21,263 bases of DNA from contig USBG01000015.1 in the NCBI GenBank assembly GCA_900552855.1, positions 1 to 21,263 of the forward strand, in the 5' to 3' direction. Source of the stretch: an uncultured Phascolarctobacterium sp. (GTDB taxonomy: Bacteria > Bacillota > Negativicutes > Acidaminococcales > Acidaminococcaceae). Of this stretch, positions 1-6,971 are shown in pieces. Both the position numbers and the translations under genes were made by a program. Position 1 is the stretch's first letter. Each line of letters opens with the position of its first letter. The notes beneath the pieces were generated by a model. It searched no databases. It saw nothing but the letters and a program-made list of their open reading frames with translations, and was not told the DNA's origin.

Positions 1-8
1 ATTAAAAG

Positions 9-37
9 TTGAAAAATCCGTTCTAATTTGCTATTAT
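9..37 (+). promoter_or_regulatory. Promoter of the 6S RNA gene
   Basis: A -35 TTGAAA (9-14) and a -10 TATTAT (32-37) are separated by exactly 17 bp, a good vegetative sigma-factor promoter. It predicts a start near position 44, about 35 nt upstream of the folded 6S RNA core, so the primary transcript probably carries a 5' extension. Confidence 0.75.
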
Positions 38-76
38 AGAGATATCGAAAGACAAAGACAAATTGAGAACAAATTT

Positions 77-277
77 ACAAGTATTATACCCCTGCGGTGT
101 ACGTAACATTGCTTCACAGGTTTTGAGCCAACACTCTGACCTAGGGAACCTGATTCTCCTCCCACCAAAAACAAGCCTCCTTCGAGTGGACGTTTGCGGT
201 AGGCAGGGAAGGTACCCACCTGCACACGCAGGTTCAAAACATGGAGCAAGACGGCATTGTGGGGATTAATATTTTTG
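77..277 (+). ncRNA. ssrS: 6S RNA (SsrS/BsrA type)
   Basis: 6S RNA binds the housekeeping RNA polymerase holoenzyme as a mimic of an open promoter and down-regulates sigma-A promoters in stationary phase. The family signature is visible: a 5' block CCCCTGCGGTGTACGT (89-104) and a 3' block GGCATTGTGGGG (253-264). The ends pair through ATTA/CCCC (83-92) with GGGG/TAAT (261-270), and ACAA (77-80) can extend the helix with TTGT near 275-278. The interior has the long, imperfectly paired arms typical of the family, and about 200 nt is the usual size. The position directly upstream of rarA matches the bsrA-yrvN arrangement of Bacillus, which supports the call. Exact ends are approximate; a short apparent reading frame across this gene is not a protein. 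Confidence 0.85.
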
Positions 278-280
278 TGG

Positions 281-305
281 GGGATATATTTAAATATTAT
301 ATCCC
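281..305 (+). other. AT-rich hairpin after 6S RNA
   Basis: GGGATATA (281-288) and TATATCCC (298-305) form a perfect 8-bp stem with a 9-nt loop. No T-run follows, so it is not a terminator by itself. It may be a processing or stability element. A weak promoter-like pair TTGTGG (275-280) and TATATC (298-303), 17 bp apart, overlaps it and could serve rarA. Confidence 0.4.
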
Positions 306-328
306 TAAAAGGTGATAAAAGTATTTGT

Positions 329-356
329 AGCTGCTTAGTTTAGTAAGCAGCTTTTT
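329..356 (+). terminator. Intrinsic terminator between 6S RNA and rarA
   Basis: AGCTGCTTA (329-337) pairs with TAAGCAGCT (344-352) around a 6-nt loop and runs into five Ts (352-356). It ends about 10 nt before the rarA ribosome binding site, so it separates 6S RNA from rarA or acts as an attenuator on read-through. Confidence 0.85.
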
Positions 357-377
357 GTATATGTAATGGAGAAAAAT

Positions 378-1667
378 ATGCAGGATTTATTTACTAGCCT
401 ATTTGAGGAAGAAAAGAAAATAGATAAGCCCTTGGCGGACAGAATGCGTCCTGAACGCTTAGATGATTTTGTAGGACAGTTAGGTGCAGTTGGCGTTGGA
501 AGTCCCCTCAGAAGGATGATAGAGCGCGATATGCTGCAATCAGTATTGTTTTATGGACCACCTGGAACTGGCAAAACTACTTTAGCACAGGTTATAGCCC
601 ATGTAACAGGTGAGCAGTTTGTAGCTATTAATGCAGTGTCCAGTGGTGTGCCCGAGCTGCGTAAGCTGATTGCTAAAGCTCAGGAGACACGTCAGCGCGG
701 TATGGGACGTACCATCGTTTTCATCGACGAGATTCATCGCTTCAATAAGGCGCAGCAGGATGTGCTTTTACCATATGTAGAAAATGGTACTATAGTGCTT
801 ATAGGCGCTACTACAGAAAATCCTTTCTTTGAAATTAACTCACCTCTTCTTTCACGTATGAAGGTTGTACGCTTGGAAAAGCTGCAGCCTAAGCATATAG
901 AGCAAATACTTTTGCGTGCTGTTCAGGACCCCGTAAAGGGCTTTGGAGGCAGTTTTGAGGTTGAACCTGAGGTATTAGCTATAATTGCTGATTTTGCAGC
1001 AGGAGACGCCCGTAGCGCTCTTAATATCCTAGAGCAGGCAGAGTTTATGTTGCCTGAGGAGGGAGAACGCAGATTAACTGTAGATGTATTACGTAGTGTG
1101 ATAGGTACAGCAATGCAGCGCTACGATAAAAAAGGCGATCAGCATTATGATATTGTATCTGCATTTATTAAAAGCATGCGCGGTGGTGATGCGGATGCAG
1201 CACTTCATTATATGGCGCGTATGATGGAGGGTGGGGAGGACCTACGCTTCATTGCCAGACGTATAGTTATTTGTGCTGCCGAGGATGTAGGTATGGCTGA
1301 TCCACAAGCCTTGGTTATTGCTAATGCAGCGGCTCAGGCTGCTGATTTTGTAGGCTGGCCAGAGGCAAGGATTCCGCTAGCAGAGGCTGTTTGCTATATT
1401 GCCACAGCTCCCAAGAGCAATGCCTCCTATATGGCTATAGATGCTGCGTTAAGCGATGTTCGAAAACGTAGCTGCGGTAATGTGCCTAAGCATTTACGTG
1501 ATGCTCATTATCCAGGTGCAGCTGCCTTAGGACATGGTCTGACCTATAAATATCCTCATGATTTTCCTGGTGGCTGGGTAGAGCAGCAATACTTACCAGA
1601 TGAGCTTGTGGGTACACGCTACTACGTACCTACGGGACGTGGTAGAGATTTAGATAATAAGAAATAG
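378..1667 (+). CDS. rarA: Replication-associated recombination protein A (RarA/MgsA)
   Basis: RarA is a cytoplasmic AAA+ ATPase of the clamp-loader/RuvB clade that acts at stalled replication forks and single-strand gaps with SSB. Visible motifs, numbered from the chosen start: Walker A GPPGTGKT (60-67), Walker B IVFIDEIH (113-120), sensor-1 GATTENP (143-149) and an arginine finger in SPLLSR (155-160). The conserved C-terminal half includes AAEDVGMADP and ends in the family's YKYPHD and YLPDEL blocks. Length (429 aa) is normal. I chose the ATG at 378, because GGAG (368-371) sits 6 nt upstream; the in-frame ATG at 366 overlaps this site and has none of its own. It follows a terminator by about 20 nt, so its transcription depends on read-through or a weak promoter inside the 6S tail. 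Confidence 0.96.
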   Translation: MQDLFTSLFEEEKKIDKPLADRMRPERLDDFVGQLGAVGVGSPLRRMIERDMLQSVLFYGPPGTGKTTLAQVIAHVTGEQFVAINAVSSGVPELRKLIAKAQETRQRGMGRTIVFIDEIHRFNKAQQDVLLPYVENGTIVLIGATTENPFFEINSPLLSRMKVVRLEKLQPKHIEQILLRAVQDPVKGFGGSFEVEPEVLAIIADFAAGDARSALNILEQAEFMLPEEGERRLTVDVLRSVIGTAMQRYDKKGDQHYDIVSAFIKSMRGGDADAALHYMARMMEGGEDLRFIARRIVICAAEDVGMADPQALVIANAAAQAADFVGWPEARIPLAEAVCYIATAPKSNASYMAIDAALSDVRKRSCGNVPKHLRDAHYPGAAALGHGLTYKYPHDFPGGWVEQQYLPDELVGTRYYVPTGRGRDLDNKK

Positions 1668-1896
1668 TCAAAATACACATATTTTTCTAAAATGTTTAGG
1701 GCAAATAATAAAGAAAGGATAAAATTTATCAGAAAGAAAGTGGGGAGAAAATGCATATTTTAAGAATTTTTTAGATAAATTTTCCTGAAATATGCAAAAA
1801 AATGCCTATATTTAGCATAATAATGGCTTAAAAACCTAGATTTTATGCGGGTTTTGAGAATTTAGAAAAAATCTCAAAAAAAGTGATAAAAAATGC
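1668..1896. other. AT-rich spacer, no gene seen
   Basis: Very AT-rich sequence between rarA and the tRNA promoter. It has only weak foldback pairs: TGCATATTT (1752-1760) with AAATATGCA (1788-1796), and TTTTGAGA (1852-1859) with TCTCAAAA (1872-1879), the latter possibly a poor rarA terminator. I see no coding region. Confidence 0.5.
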
Positions 1897-1925
1897 TTGA
1901 CTTTTAGGTGAGTAATCTGTATAAT
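1897..1925 (+). promoter_or_regulatory. Promoter of the tRNA-Asp/tRNA-Phe operon
   Basis: TTGACT (1897-1902) and a consensus TATAAT (1920-1925) are 17 bp apart. This near-ideal sigma-A promoter lies about 40 nt ahead of the first tRNA, as expected for a strong stable-RNA promoter. Confidence 0.9.
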
Positions 1926-1965
1926 ATCACTTGTAGCTGACAACAACAAGTCAGAAACGAAAGAT

Positions 1966-2042
1966 GGCCCGGTGGTTCAGTTGGTTAGAATGCCGCCCTG
2001 TCACGGCGGAGGTCGTGGGTTCGAGTCCCATCCGGGTCGCCA
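1966..2042 (+). tRNA. tRNA-Asp(GTC)
   Basis: Acceptor GGCCCGG pairs with CCGGGTC (2032-2038), discriminator G2039, encoded CCA 2040-2042. Anticodon stem CCGCC/GGCGG encloses the loop CTGTCAC with anticodon GTC (2000-2002). The T arm contains GTTCGAGTC. All arms are complete. The next tRNA starts 4 nt downstream. Confidence 0.98.
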
Positions 2043-2046
2043 TCTT

Positions 2047-2122
2047 GCCTCGGTAGCTCAGTTGGTAGAGCAAAGGACTGAAAATCCTTGTGTCCACAGT
2101 TCGATTCTGTGCTGAGGCACCA
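2047..2122 (+). tRNA. tRNA-Phe(GAA)
   Basis: Acceptor GCCTCGG (2047-2053) pairs with CTGAGGC (2112-2118), discriminator A2119, encoded CCA 2120-2122. Anticodon stem AAGGA/TCCTT holds the loop CTGAAAA with anticodon GAA (2080-2082). It is the second gene of the two-tRNA transcript. Confidence 0.98.
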
Positions 2123-2130
2123 TGAAATTT

Positions 2131-2156
2131 ACACCTGCATATGCGGGTGTTTTTTT
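2131..2156 (+). terminator. Terminator of the tRNA operon
   Basis: ACACCTGC (2131-2138) and GCGGGTGT (2143-2150) form an 8-bp stem with one G-T pair and an ATAT loop, followed by a run of Ts to 2156. It starts 8 nt after the tRNA-Phe CCA end. Confidence 0.93.
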
Positions 2157-2211
2157 GTATCTTGATTTATATATTGCCCCAGCAATAACTAGTTACTTAA
2201 CGGAGGATATT

Positions 2212-2430
2212 ATGTTTAACTATACCTTTGAAAAATTTTTCCATGAAGTTACCAGTCCTTATGTTTGGGGCTGCATCCTGCTTCTTGCCTTAAGAGCTGA
2301 ATACAAATGCCTTAAAACTAAGGATTATCCTCATGCGGCTGCATTCCTTCCCATCATTATCGGCGCAGGCGTTCTGCTGGCTGCCGCTATGAATATGCTG
2401 CCTGAGTGCTTAGCAGTTTATTTTGCTTAA
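2212..2430 (+). CDS. Small membrane protein of unknown function (72 aa)
   Basis: I do not recognise this protein. The start at 2212 has a strong GGAGG (2202-2206) 5 nt upstream; an in-frame ATG at 2122 lies on the tRNA CCA end and reads through the terminator, so it is rejected. Two hydrophobic stretches are visible, around residues 17-26 (WGCILLLALR) and 42-71 (a long stretch including FLPIIIGAGVLLAAAMNML), separated by a charged loop EYKCLKTKD. This suggests one or two membrane passes. A terminator follows 16 nt after the stop. Strong translation signals and a private terminator argue that it is a real gene, but I see no clear promoter; read-through from the tRNA operon is possible. Confidence 0.7.
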   Translation: MFNYTFEKFFHEVTSPYVWGCILLLALRAEYKCLKTKDYPHAAAFLPIIIGAGVLLAAAMNMLPECLAVYFA

Positions 2431-2445
2431 ATTTTATAATACCCA

Positions 2446-2477
2446 AGCCTGTCTTCTTTTATGAAGGCAGGCTTTTT
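2446..2477 (+). terminator. Terminator after the small membrane protein gene
   Basis: AGCCTGTCTTC (2446-2456) pairs with GAAGGCAGGCT (2463-2473), an 11-bp stem with one wobble and a 6-nt loop, followed by TTTTT. Confidence 0.92.
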
Positions 2478-2605
2478 ATGTGCTTGCACCTCACTGCAGG
2501 TACTATTATTGACACATAAATATAGTAGAATTTTTAACCTATTCTCTAAAACCACATCAATTTAGTGACTCATTCCTGCCTCTACCCTTCAATCTAATAT
2601 GCGCA

Positions 2606-2643
2606 TATAAAAAGGTGCTTCAGCATAAAACCGAAGCACCTTT
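2606..2643 (-). terminator. Terminator of the copA-copZ unit
   Basis: Read on the - strand, AAAGGTGCTTC (2643-2633) pairs with GAAGCACCTTT (2621-2611), an 11-bp stem followed by TTTTTAT. It lies 14 nt beyond the copZ stop. Confidence 0.9.
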
Positions 2644-2656
2644 CCTTGTATAGCAA

Positions 2657-2863
2657 TTACGCAATAGCTACTACATCAAAGCCAATATCTTCAATGGCTT
2701 CTTGTAAAACAGCATTCTCTAATGCCACACCTTCAACAACAGCATTGTTATTAGCCAGGCTTACCTCAACCTTGTCCACACCGTTTACTGCTGCAAGAGC
2801 GTCCTTAACAGCCTTTACACAGTGTTCGCAATGCATGCCTTCAATGGAAATAGTTTTTACCAA
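2657..2863 (-). CDS. copZ: Copper chaperone CopZ (heavy-metal-associated domain)
   Basis: A 68-residue single HMA domain with a ferredoxin-like fold. The metal-binding motif GMHCEHC carries Cys12 and Cys15, which bind Cu(I) and hand it to the ATPase CopA in the cytoplasm. The length matches CopZ of other Bacillota. The start is a TTG at 2863: AAAGGAG lies 8 nt upstream. A possible GTG at 2872 overlaps that ribosome binding site and cannot use it. The gene is downstream of copA on the same strand, after a spacer of about 190 nt. I see no CsoR or CopY gene nearby and no convincing separate promoter, so co-transcription with copA is likely. Confidence 0.92.
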   Translation of the reverse strand: MVKTISIEGMHCEHCVKAVKDALAAVNGVDKVEVSLANNNAVVEGVALENAVLQEAIEDIGFDVVAIA

Positions 2864-3056
2864 ATCAATCACTCCTTTACTTATTTATCTCAAACATCCT
2901 TATTCAGTCCGCCGAGAACTCTAGCTGCATTATTAGCAGCTTATTTTTATCACTAAAGCCTTATGGATAAAACCATAGAATATACTAATGCATAAAGCAA
3001 CCCTACGATAGTGCTTAATAGCTTCCACTATACCACGCAAAAATTTAACAATCTAC

Positions 3057-5312
3057 TCATAGCTTAATAAAGCGCAAGCGTAAGGCATTACTTACAACGG
3101 ACACAGAGCTAAAGCTCATAGCAGCAGCGCCAATCATAGGATTTAGCAGCCAACCCCAAATTGGATACAGCAGCCCTGCCGCTAAGGGTATGCCAATAAC
3201 ATTATAGAAAAACGCCCAAAAAAGGTTTTCCTTAATATTCCTCATAACCTTATTGCTTAGCTTAATAGCCCTAGAAACATCAAGTAGATCGCTTTTCATA
3301 AGTACGATATCTGCGGCTTCCATGGCAATATCAGTCCCTGCGCCAATAGCAATGCCCACATCAGACCTTGCCAAGGCAGGGGCGTCATTAATGCCATCAC
3401 CAACCATGGCAACCCTGTGTCCCTGCTCCTGTAGCTCGCGAACTATTCTTTCCTTATCCTGAGGCAGTACCTGAGCAATAACCTCATCTACGCCAACCTG
3501 ATTTCCTATAGCTCTAGCTGTCGCTTCATTATCACCGGTCAGCATCAAGACTTTGATATTCTGTTTTTGCAGCTGATGGATGGCTTCTGCACTAGTAGAC
3601 TTCACAGTATCTGCCACAGCAATAATTCCTAACAGCTTACCGTCATAGGAAAAATACAATGGTGTTTTGCCATTACTTGCCAACGCCAATCCCTGCTTCT
3701 CATAATTCTGCATAGCAATACCAAGCTCCTGCATTAAAAGCAAATTACCTGCTGCACATTCTCTACCATCAATCCTAGCCTTAAAGCCTTTGCCTGCCAG
3801 CATTTCATATTCAGTTGCAGACTTAAGCTTCAAAGCTTTAGCAGATGCAGACTGCACAATAGGCTCTGCCAAGGGATGCTCAGACAGCTTTTCCATAGAA
3901 GCAGCTATTAGCAAAAGCTCCTCTTCATTATTTACGGCAATAATATCAGTTACTCTTGGCTTTCCCTCTGTAACTGTGCCAGTCTTATCCAAAACAACAG
4001 TATCAATACTATGTGCTTTTTCTAAGGATGCAGCAGATTTTATCAAAATACCGTTAGCAGCACCACGCCCCGTACCAACCATAATTGCAGTAGGAGTAGC
4101 CAAGCCCAGAGCACACGGACAGGAAATAACAAGAACGGATATTGCTATGGTCAACGCAAAATGAGCCGATTCACCTAAAGCCAGCCAAATCAAAGCTGAC
4201 ACAAAGCTGATAGTAATAACTATAGGCACAAAAACACCACTAATCTTATCAGCCAGCTTGGCAATAGGTGCCTTAGAGGAGGTTGCCTGATCCACCAGCT
4301 CAATTATTTTAGACAAGGTGGTGTTTTCACCAACGGCAGTTGCCTCCATTCTAAAATAACCACTTTTGTTAATAGTGCCACCAACAACTTTATCCCCCAC
4401 AGCCTTATCTACAGGCAAGCTTTCACCTGTAATGGCACTTTCATCCACAGCACCACTGCCTTCAATAATAGTGCCGTCAACAGGTACCACTGCGCCAGAT
4501 TTTACAACCAAAACATCTCCAGCTAAAACTTCATCTATAGGAATTTCACCCTCCAAACCATGTCTCTGTACTAAAGCAGTTTTTGGAGCTAGATTCATCA
4601 GCTTAGCAATGGCATCTGAGGTACGGCTTTTGGCGCGGGCCTCTAAAAACTTACCCATTGTAATTAACGTTAGAATCATAGCTGCAGATTCAAAATATAG
4701 GGCATCCGCAAAGCCCTGCAGCAGCTCCGTTCTTCCATGACCAAATGCGTAAGCCAAGCCAAAAACAGCATACAAACCATATATGAAGGAGGCGCCACTG
4801 CCAATAGCAATTAAGGAATCCATATTGGGTGCTTTGTTCCATAAATTTTGCATACCATGAATAAAATATTTACGTCCTACAACAAGCACCGGAATGCACA
4901 AAAGCAGCTGTACTAAAGCACTTATAAGCTCATTTTCCATACCCAATAAGAACTGAGGCAAAGGCCAGCCATACATCTTACCCATATGTAAATAAAAAAT
5001 AGGTACTGTAAAATACGCTGATAAAATTAATCTACTTTTCAGCTCTGCCATCTCCTGTGCCGCTGTATCTACAGCCTCCGTCTGTACCTGCTGCTTTTGC
5101 AAATGCAGCGCAGCCCCAAAGCCTAGCTTTTCTATACGGGCAATTATTGCAGACCTTTCTACAACAGCTTCATCATAATCAATATAAGCATTATTTTTGA
5201 GCAGATTAACAGAAATTGCTTCCACACCCTGCATCTTACTAATAACCTTTTCTATTCTTGATGAACATGCTGAGCAGCTCATTCCCTTTATATCAAGTAA
5301 TTCCCTACGCAT
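3057..5312 (-). CDS. copA: Cu(I)-exporting P1B-type ATPase CopA
   Basis: This inner-membrane pump couples ATP hydrolysis to export of monovalent copper. One N-terminal HMA domain carries GMSCSAC (Cys13, Cys16). Then come the actuator TGES (295-298), the transmembrane metal site CPC (398-400), the phosphorylation motif DKTGT (442-446), the nucleotide-binding SEHP (477-480) and GDGINDAP (638-645). The TM7 YN (703-704) and the TM8 MSFSSVSVVSNALRL signature (from 732) identify the Cu(I)-specific P1B-1 subgroup. The 751-aa length fits a single-HMA enzyme. AAGGG lies upstream of the ATG at 5312, and a good promoter is found at 5350-5378. copZ follows on the same strand. The divergent neighbour is a MATE exporter. 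Confidence 0.96.
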   Translation of the reverse strand: MRRELLDIKGMSCSACSSRIEKVISKMQGVEAISVNLLKNNAYIDYDEAVVERSAIIARIEKLGFGAALHLQKQQVQTEAVDTAAQEMAELKSRLILSAYFTVPIFYLHMGKMYGWPLPQFLLGMENELISALVQLLLCIPVLVVGRKYFIHGMQNLWNKAPNMDSLIAIGSGASFIYGLYAVFGLAYAFGHGRTELLQGFADALYFESAAMILTLITMGKFLEARAKSRTSDAIAKLMNLAPKTALVQRHGLEGEIPIDEVLAGDVLVVKSGAVVPVDGTIIEGSGAVDESAITGESLPVDKAVGDKVVGGTINKSGYFRMEATAVGENTTLSKIIELVDQATSSKAPIAKLADKISGVFVPIVITISFVSALIWLALGESAHFALTIAISVLVISCPCALGLATPTAIMVGTGRGAANGILIKSAASLEKAHSIDTVVLDKTGTVTEGKPRVTDIIAVNNEEELLLIAASMEKLSEHPLAEPIVQSASAKALKLKSATEYEMLAGKGFKARIDGRECAAGNLLLMQELGIAMQNYEKQGLALASNGKTPLYFSYDGKLLGIIAVADTVKSTSAEAIHQLQKQNIKVLMLTGDNEATARAIGNQVGVDEVIAQVLPQDKERIVRELQEQGHRVAMVGDGINDAPALARSDVGIAIGAGTDIAMEAADIVLMKSDLLDVSRAIKLSNKVMRNIKENLFWAFFYNVIGIPLAAGLLYPIWGWLLNPMIGAAAMSFSSVSVVSNALRLRFIKL

Positions 5313-5349
5313 TTATTCACATCCCTTCAGTTAGCTTATGCTATCTCTA

Positions 5350-5378
5350 ATTATAATCAAAAGGATATAAATTATCAA
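5350..5378 (-). promoter_or_regulatory. Candidate copA promoter
   Basis: On the - strand TTGATA (5378-5373) and consensus TATAAT (5355-5350) are 17 bp apart, about 40 nt upstream of the copA start. I see no recognisable copper-repressor operator over it. Confidence 0.7.
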
Positions 5379-5513
5379 GAATATCGCTTCAACTATTCAT
5401 AGATTATTTCTGTAAATATTTTTACGACGAAACAAATGCCCTTAAAGAAAATAAATTTAAAAACTGCCAATAATTTTTCATATTTTTAATATCTACAAAT
5501 TTAATACTTATGT

Positions 5514-5534
5514 TATAATATGACTTACCAGTCA
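5514..5534 (+). promoter_or_regulatory. -10 element and inverted repeat upstream of the MATE gene
   Basis: A consensus TATAAT (5514-5519) is followed at once by TGACT-TACC-AGTCA (5521-5534), a 5-bp inverted repeat over the expected transcription start. No clear -35 sits 16-18 bp upstream. The placement suits a repressor of the TetR or MarR kind, but no regulator gene is adjacent. Confidence 0.5.
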
Positions 5535-5566
5535 ATGATTTTTTGTTTTAAAGGTTGTGATAATCC

Positions 5567-6913
5567 ATGCTACTAAATATGACCGAAGGTAAGCCTATTA
5601 AGCTTATCCTCCCCTTTATGGTTCCCCTCTTAATAGGAAATGTCTTCCAACAGCTTTATAATATTGCTGACGTCATTATCGTTGGACGTACAATTGGCGT
5701 TAACGCCCTAGCTGCTGTTGGTGCTGTTACACCGCTTTTTATGATGGCTATGGTATTAACCATTGGACTTAGCAACGGCTGCTCCGTAGTAACAGGACAG
5801 CGCTATGGTGCCGGAGATATGGACGGAATGCGCCGCAGTATTGGTACAAGTACTATTTTAAGTACAGTTTTTGTACTCCTTATAATGCTTATCTTTCACA
5901 TCATTATCGATCCAGTATTAGTACTTATGAATATCTCTCCTGAGCTTATGACTGATGCTAAAGCCTATGTAATGATTATCGTAGACGGTCTCTTTGCTAT
6001 GATGGCTTACAACCAGCTATCAGCCATTATGCGCGCCCTAGGCGATAGTAAAACGCCACTATATTTCTTAATAGTTTCTTCCATCGTCAACATATTCCTT
6101 GCCTTGGCCTTTATCCTCTGGCTGGGCTGGGGAGTCCCCGGCAGCGCCATTGCCCTAGTTATTGCTCAGGCAATTTCAGCTCTCCTCTGCTTTATCTATA
6201 TTTATAAAAAATTTCCTCAGCTTCACTTAAAAAAGAAGGATTTTAATATGGATTGGGCAGAAATCTGGGAGCATCTCAGAATGGCTATGCCTATGGGCAT
6301 TCAGTTTCTTGTTCTGGGATTAGGAATTATTATTGTACAAGCAGTCTGCAATAAATTCAGCACTGCAGAAATTGCCGGCTTTACCACAGCACTGCGTGTA
6401 GAACAGCTAGCTCTGCAGCCCATGATTTCCTTTGGTATTGCAATGGCCGTTTTTACTGCTCAAAATTATGGTGCACGCCGTTTTGACCGTATTAGAGAGG
6501 CAGTAACCTCCTGCTCCAAGCTTAGCTTAGGCTTTAGTGTTATTGCTGCCATACTTATCTTTGCCTTTGGCGAGCAAATCATAGGAATTTTTCTTGATAA
6601 CCCAGACGCCGCAGTTATTGAAGCAGCTCATCTATATATTTTATATACAGTTCCTGTATATTTCTTTCTTAGCCAAATCTTTATTTTCCGTAATGCCTGC
6701 CAAGGAATGGGTATTGGTATGATTCCCATGCTAGCAGCCACAATCGAGCTTATGACACGCTCCTTTGCTGCCATGTATCTTAGTGATATTTATGGCTATA
6801 TCGGCTTATGCTTAGCAGAACCAATCTCATGGATAAGCTGTGCAATTTTTGTTTACTTCAGCTACCGCTATTTTGTCAAAGTACTGGAGGAACGCTGCCA
6901 GCTTAGTCAGTAA
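5567..6913 (+). CDS. MATE family multidrug/cation efflux transporter
   Basis: A polytopic membrane protein of the multidrug and toxic compound extrusion superfamily, which uses Na+ or H+ gradients to expel drugs or metabolites. The N-terminus has the family block PFMVPLLIGNVFQQLYNIAD and then VIIVGRTIGVNALAAVGA. The middle repeats the pattern with MAMPMGIQFLVLGLGIIIVQ around residue 240, the usual two six-helix halves. Length (448 aa) is normal. The start at 5567 has AAAGG 12 nt upstream, which is rather far; the ATG at 5579 has no better site. It stands alone between copA and a terminator. The substrate cannot be told from sequence. Confidence 0.92.
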   Translation: MLLNMTEGKPIKLILPFMVPLLIGNVFQQLYNIADVIIVGRTIGVNALAAVGAVTPLFMMAMVLTIGLSNGCSVVTGQRYGAGDMDGMRRSIGTSTILSTVFVLLIMLIFHIIIDPVLVLMNISPELMTDAKAYVMIIVDGLFAMMAYNQLSAIMRALGDSKTPLYFLIVSSIVNIFLALAFILWLGWGVPGSAIALVIAQAISALLCFIYIYKKFPQLHLKKKDFNMDWAEIWEHLRMAMPMGIQFLVLGLGIIIVQAVCNKFSTAEIAGFTTALRVEQLALQPMISFGIAMAVFTAQNYGARRFDRIREAVTSCSKLSLGFSVIAAILIFAFGEQIIGIFLDNPDAAVIEAAHLYILYTVPVYFFLSQIFIFRNACQGMGIGMIPMLAATIELMTRSFAAMYLSDIYGYIGLCLAEPISWISCAIFVYFSYRYFVKVLEERCQLSQ

Positions 6914-6932
6914 TTGTGTCTATAAAAATTAA

Positions 6933-6967
6933 GAGGCTGACACTTTTTAGTGTTAGCCTCTCTTTTT
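6933..6967 (+). terminator. Terminator of the MATE gene
   Basis: GAGGCTGACACT (6933-6944) pairs with AGTGTTAGCCTC (6949-6960) with a TTTT loop and one wobble, followed by TCTTTTTT. The convergent gene ends at 6972, so the stem may also act on the - strand, where the T-run is weaker. Confidence 0.92.
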
Positions 6968-6971
6968 TCGC

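Noticed and set aside
63..269. Short reading frames on both strands across the first 270 bp
   Set aside because: They overlap the 6S RNA, have no ribosome binding site and read the structured RNA as protein.
2122..2211. Upstream ATG for the small membrane protein at 2122
   Set aside because: It lies on the tRNA-Phe CCA end and would translate through the tRNA terminator; the ATG at 2212 has a strong GGAGG.
2509..2537. TTGACA at 2509 as a + strand promoter
   Set aside because: No acceptable -10 is found 16-18 bp downstream and no + strand gene follows; the next genes are on the - strand.
3253..4740. Several + strand reading frames of 70-125 codons inside copA
   Set aside because: They are antisense to a complete, motif-verified gene and have no family features.
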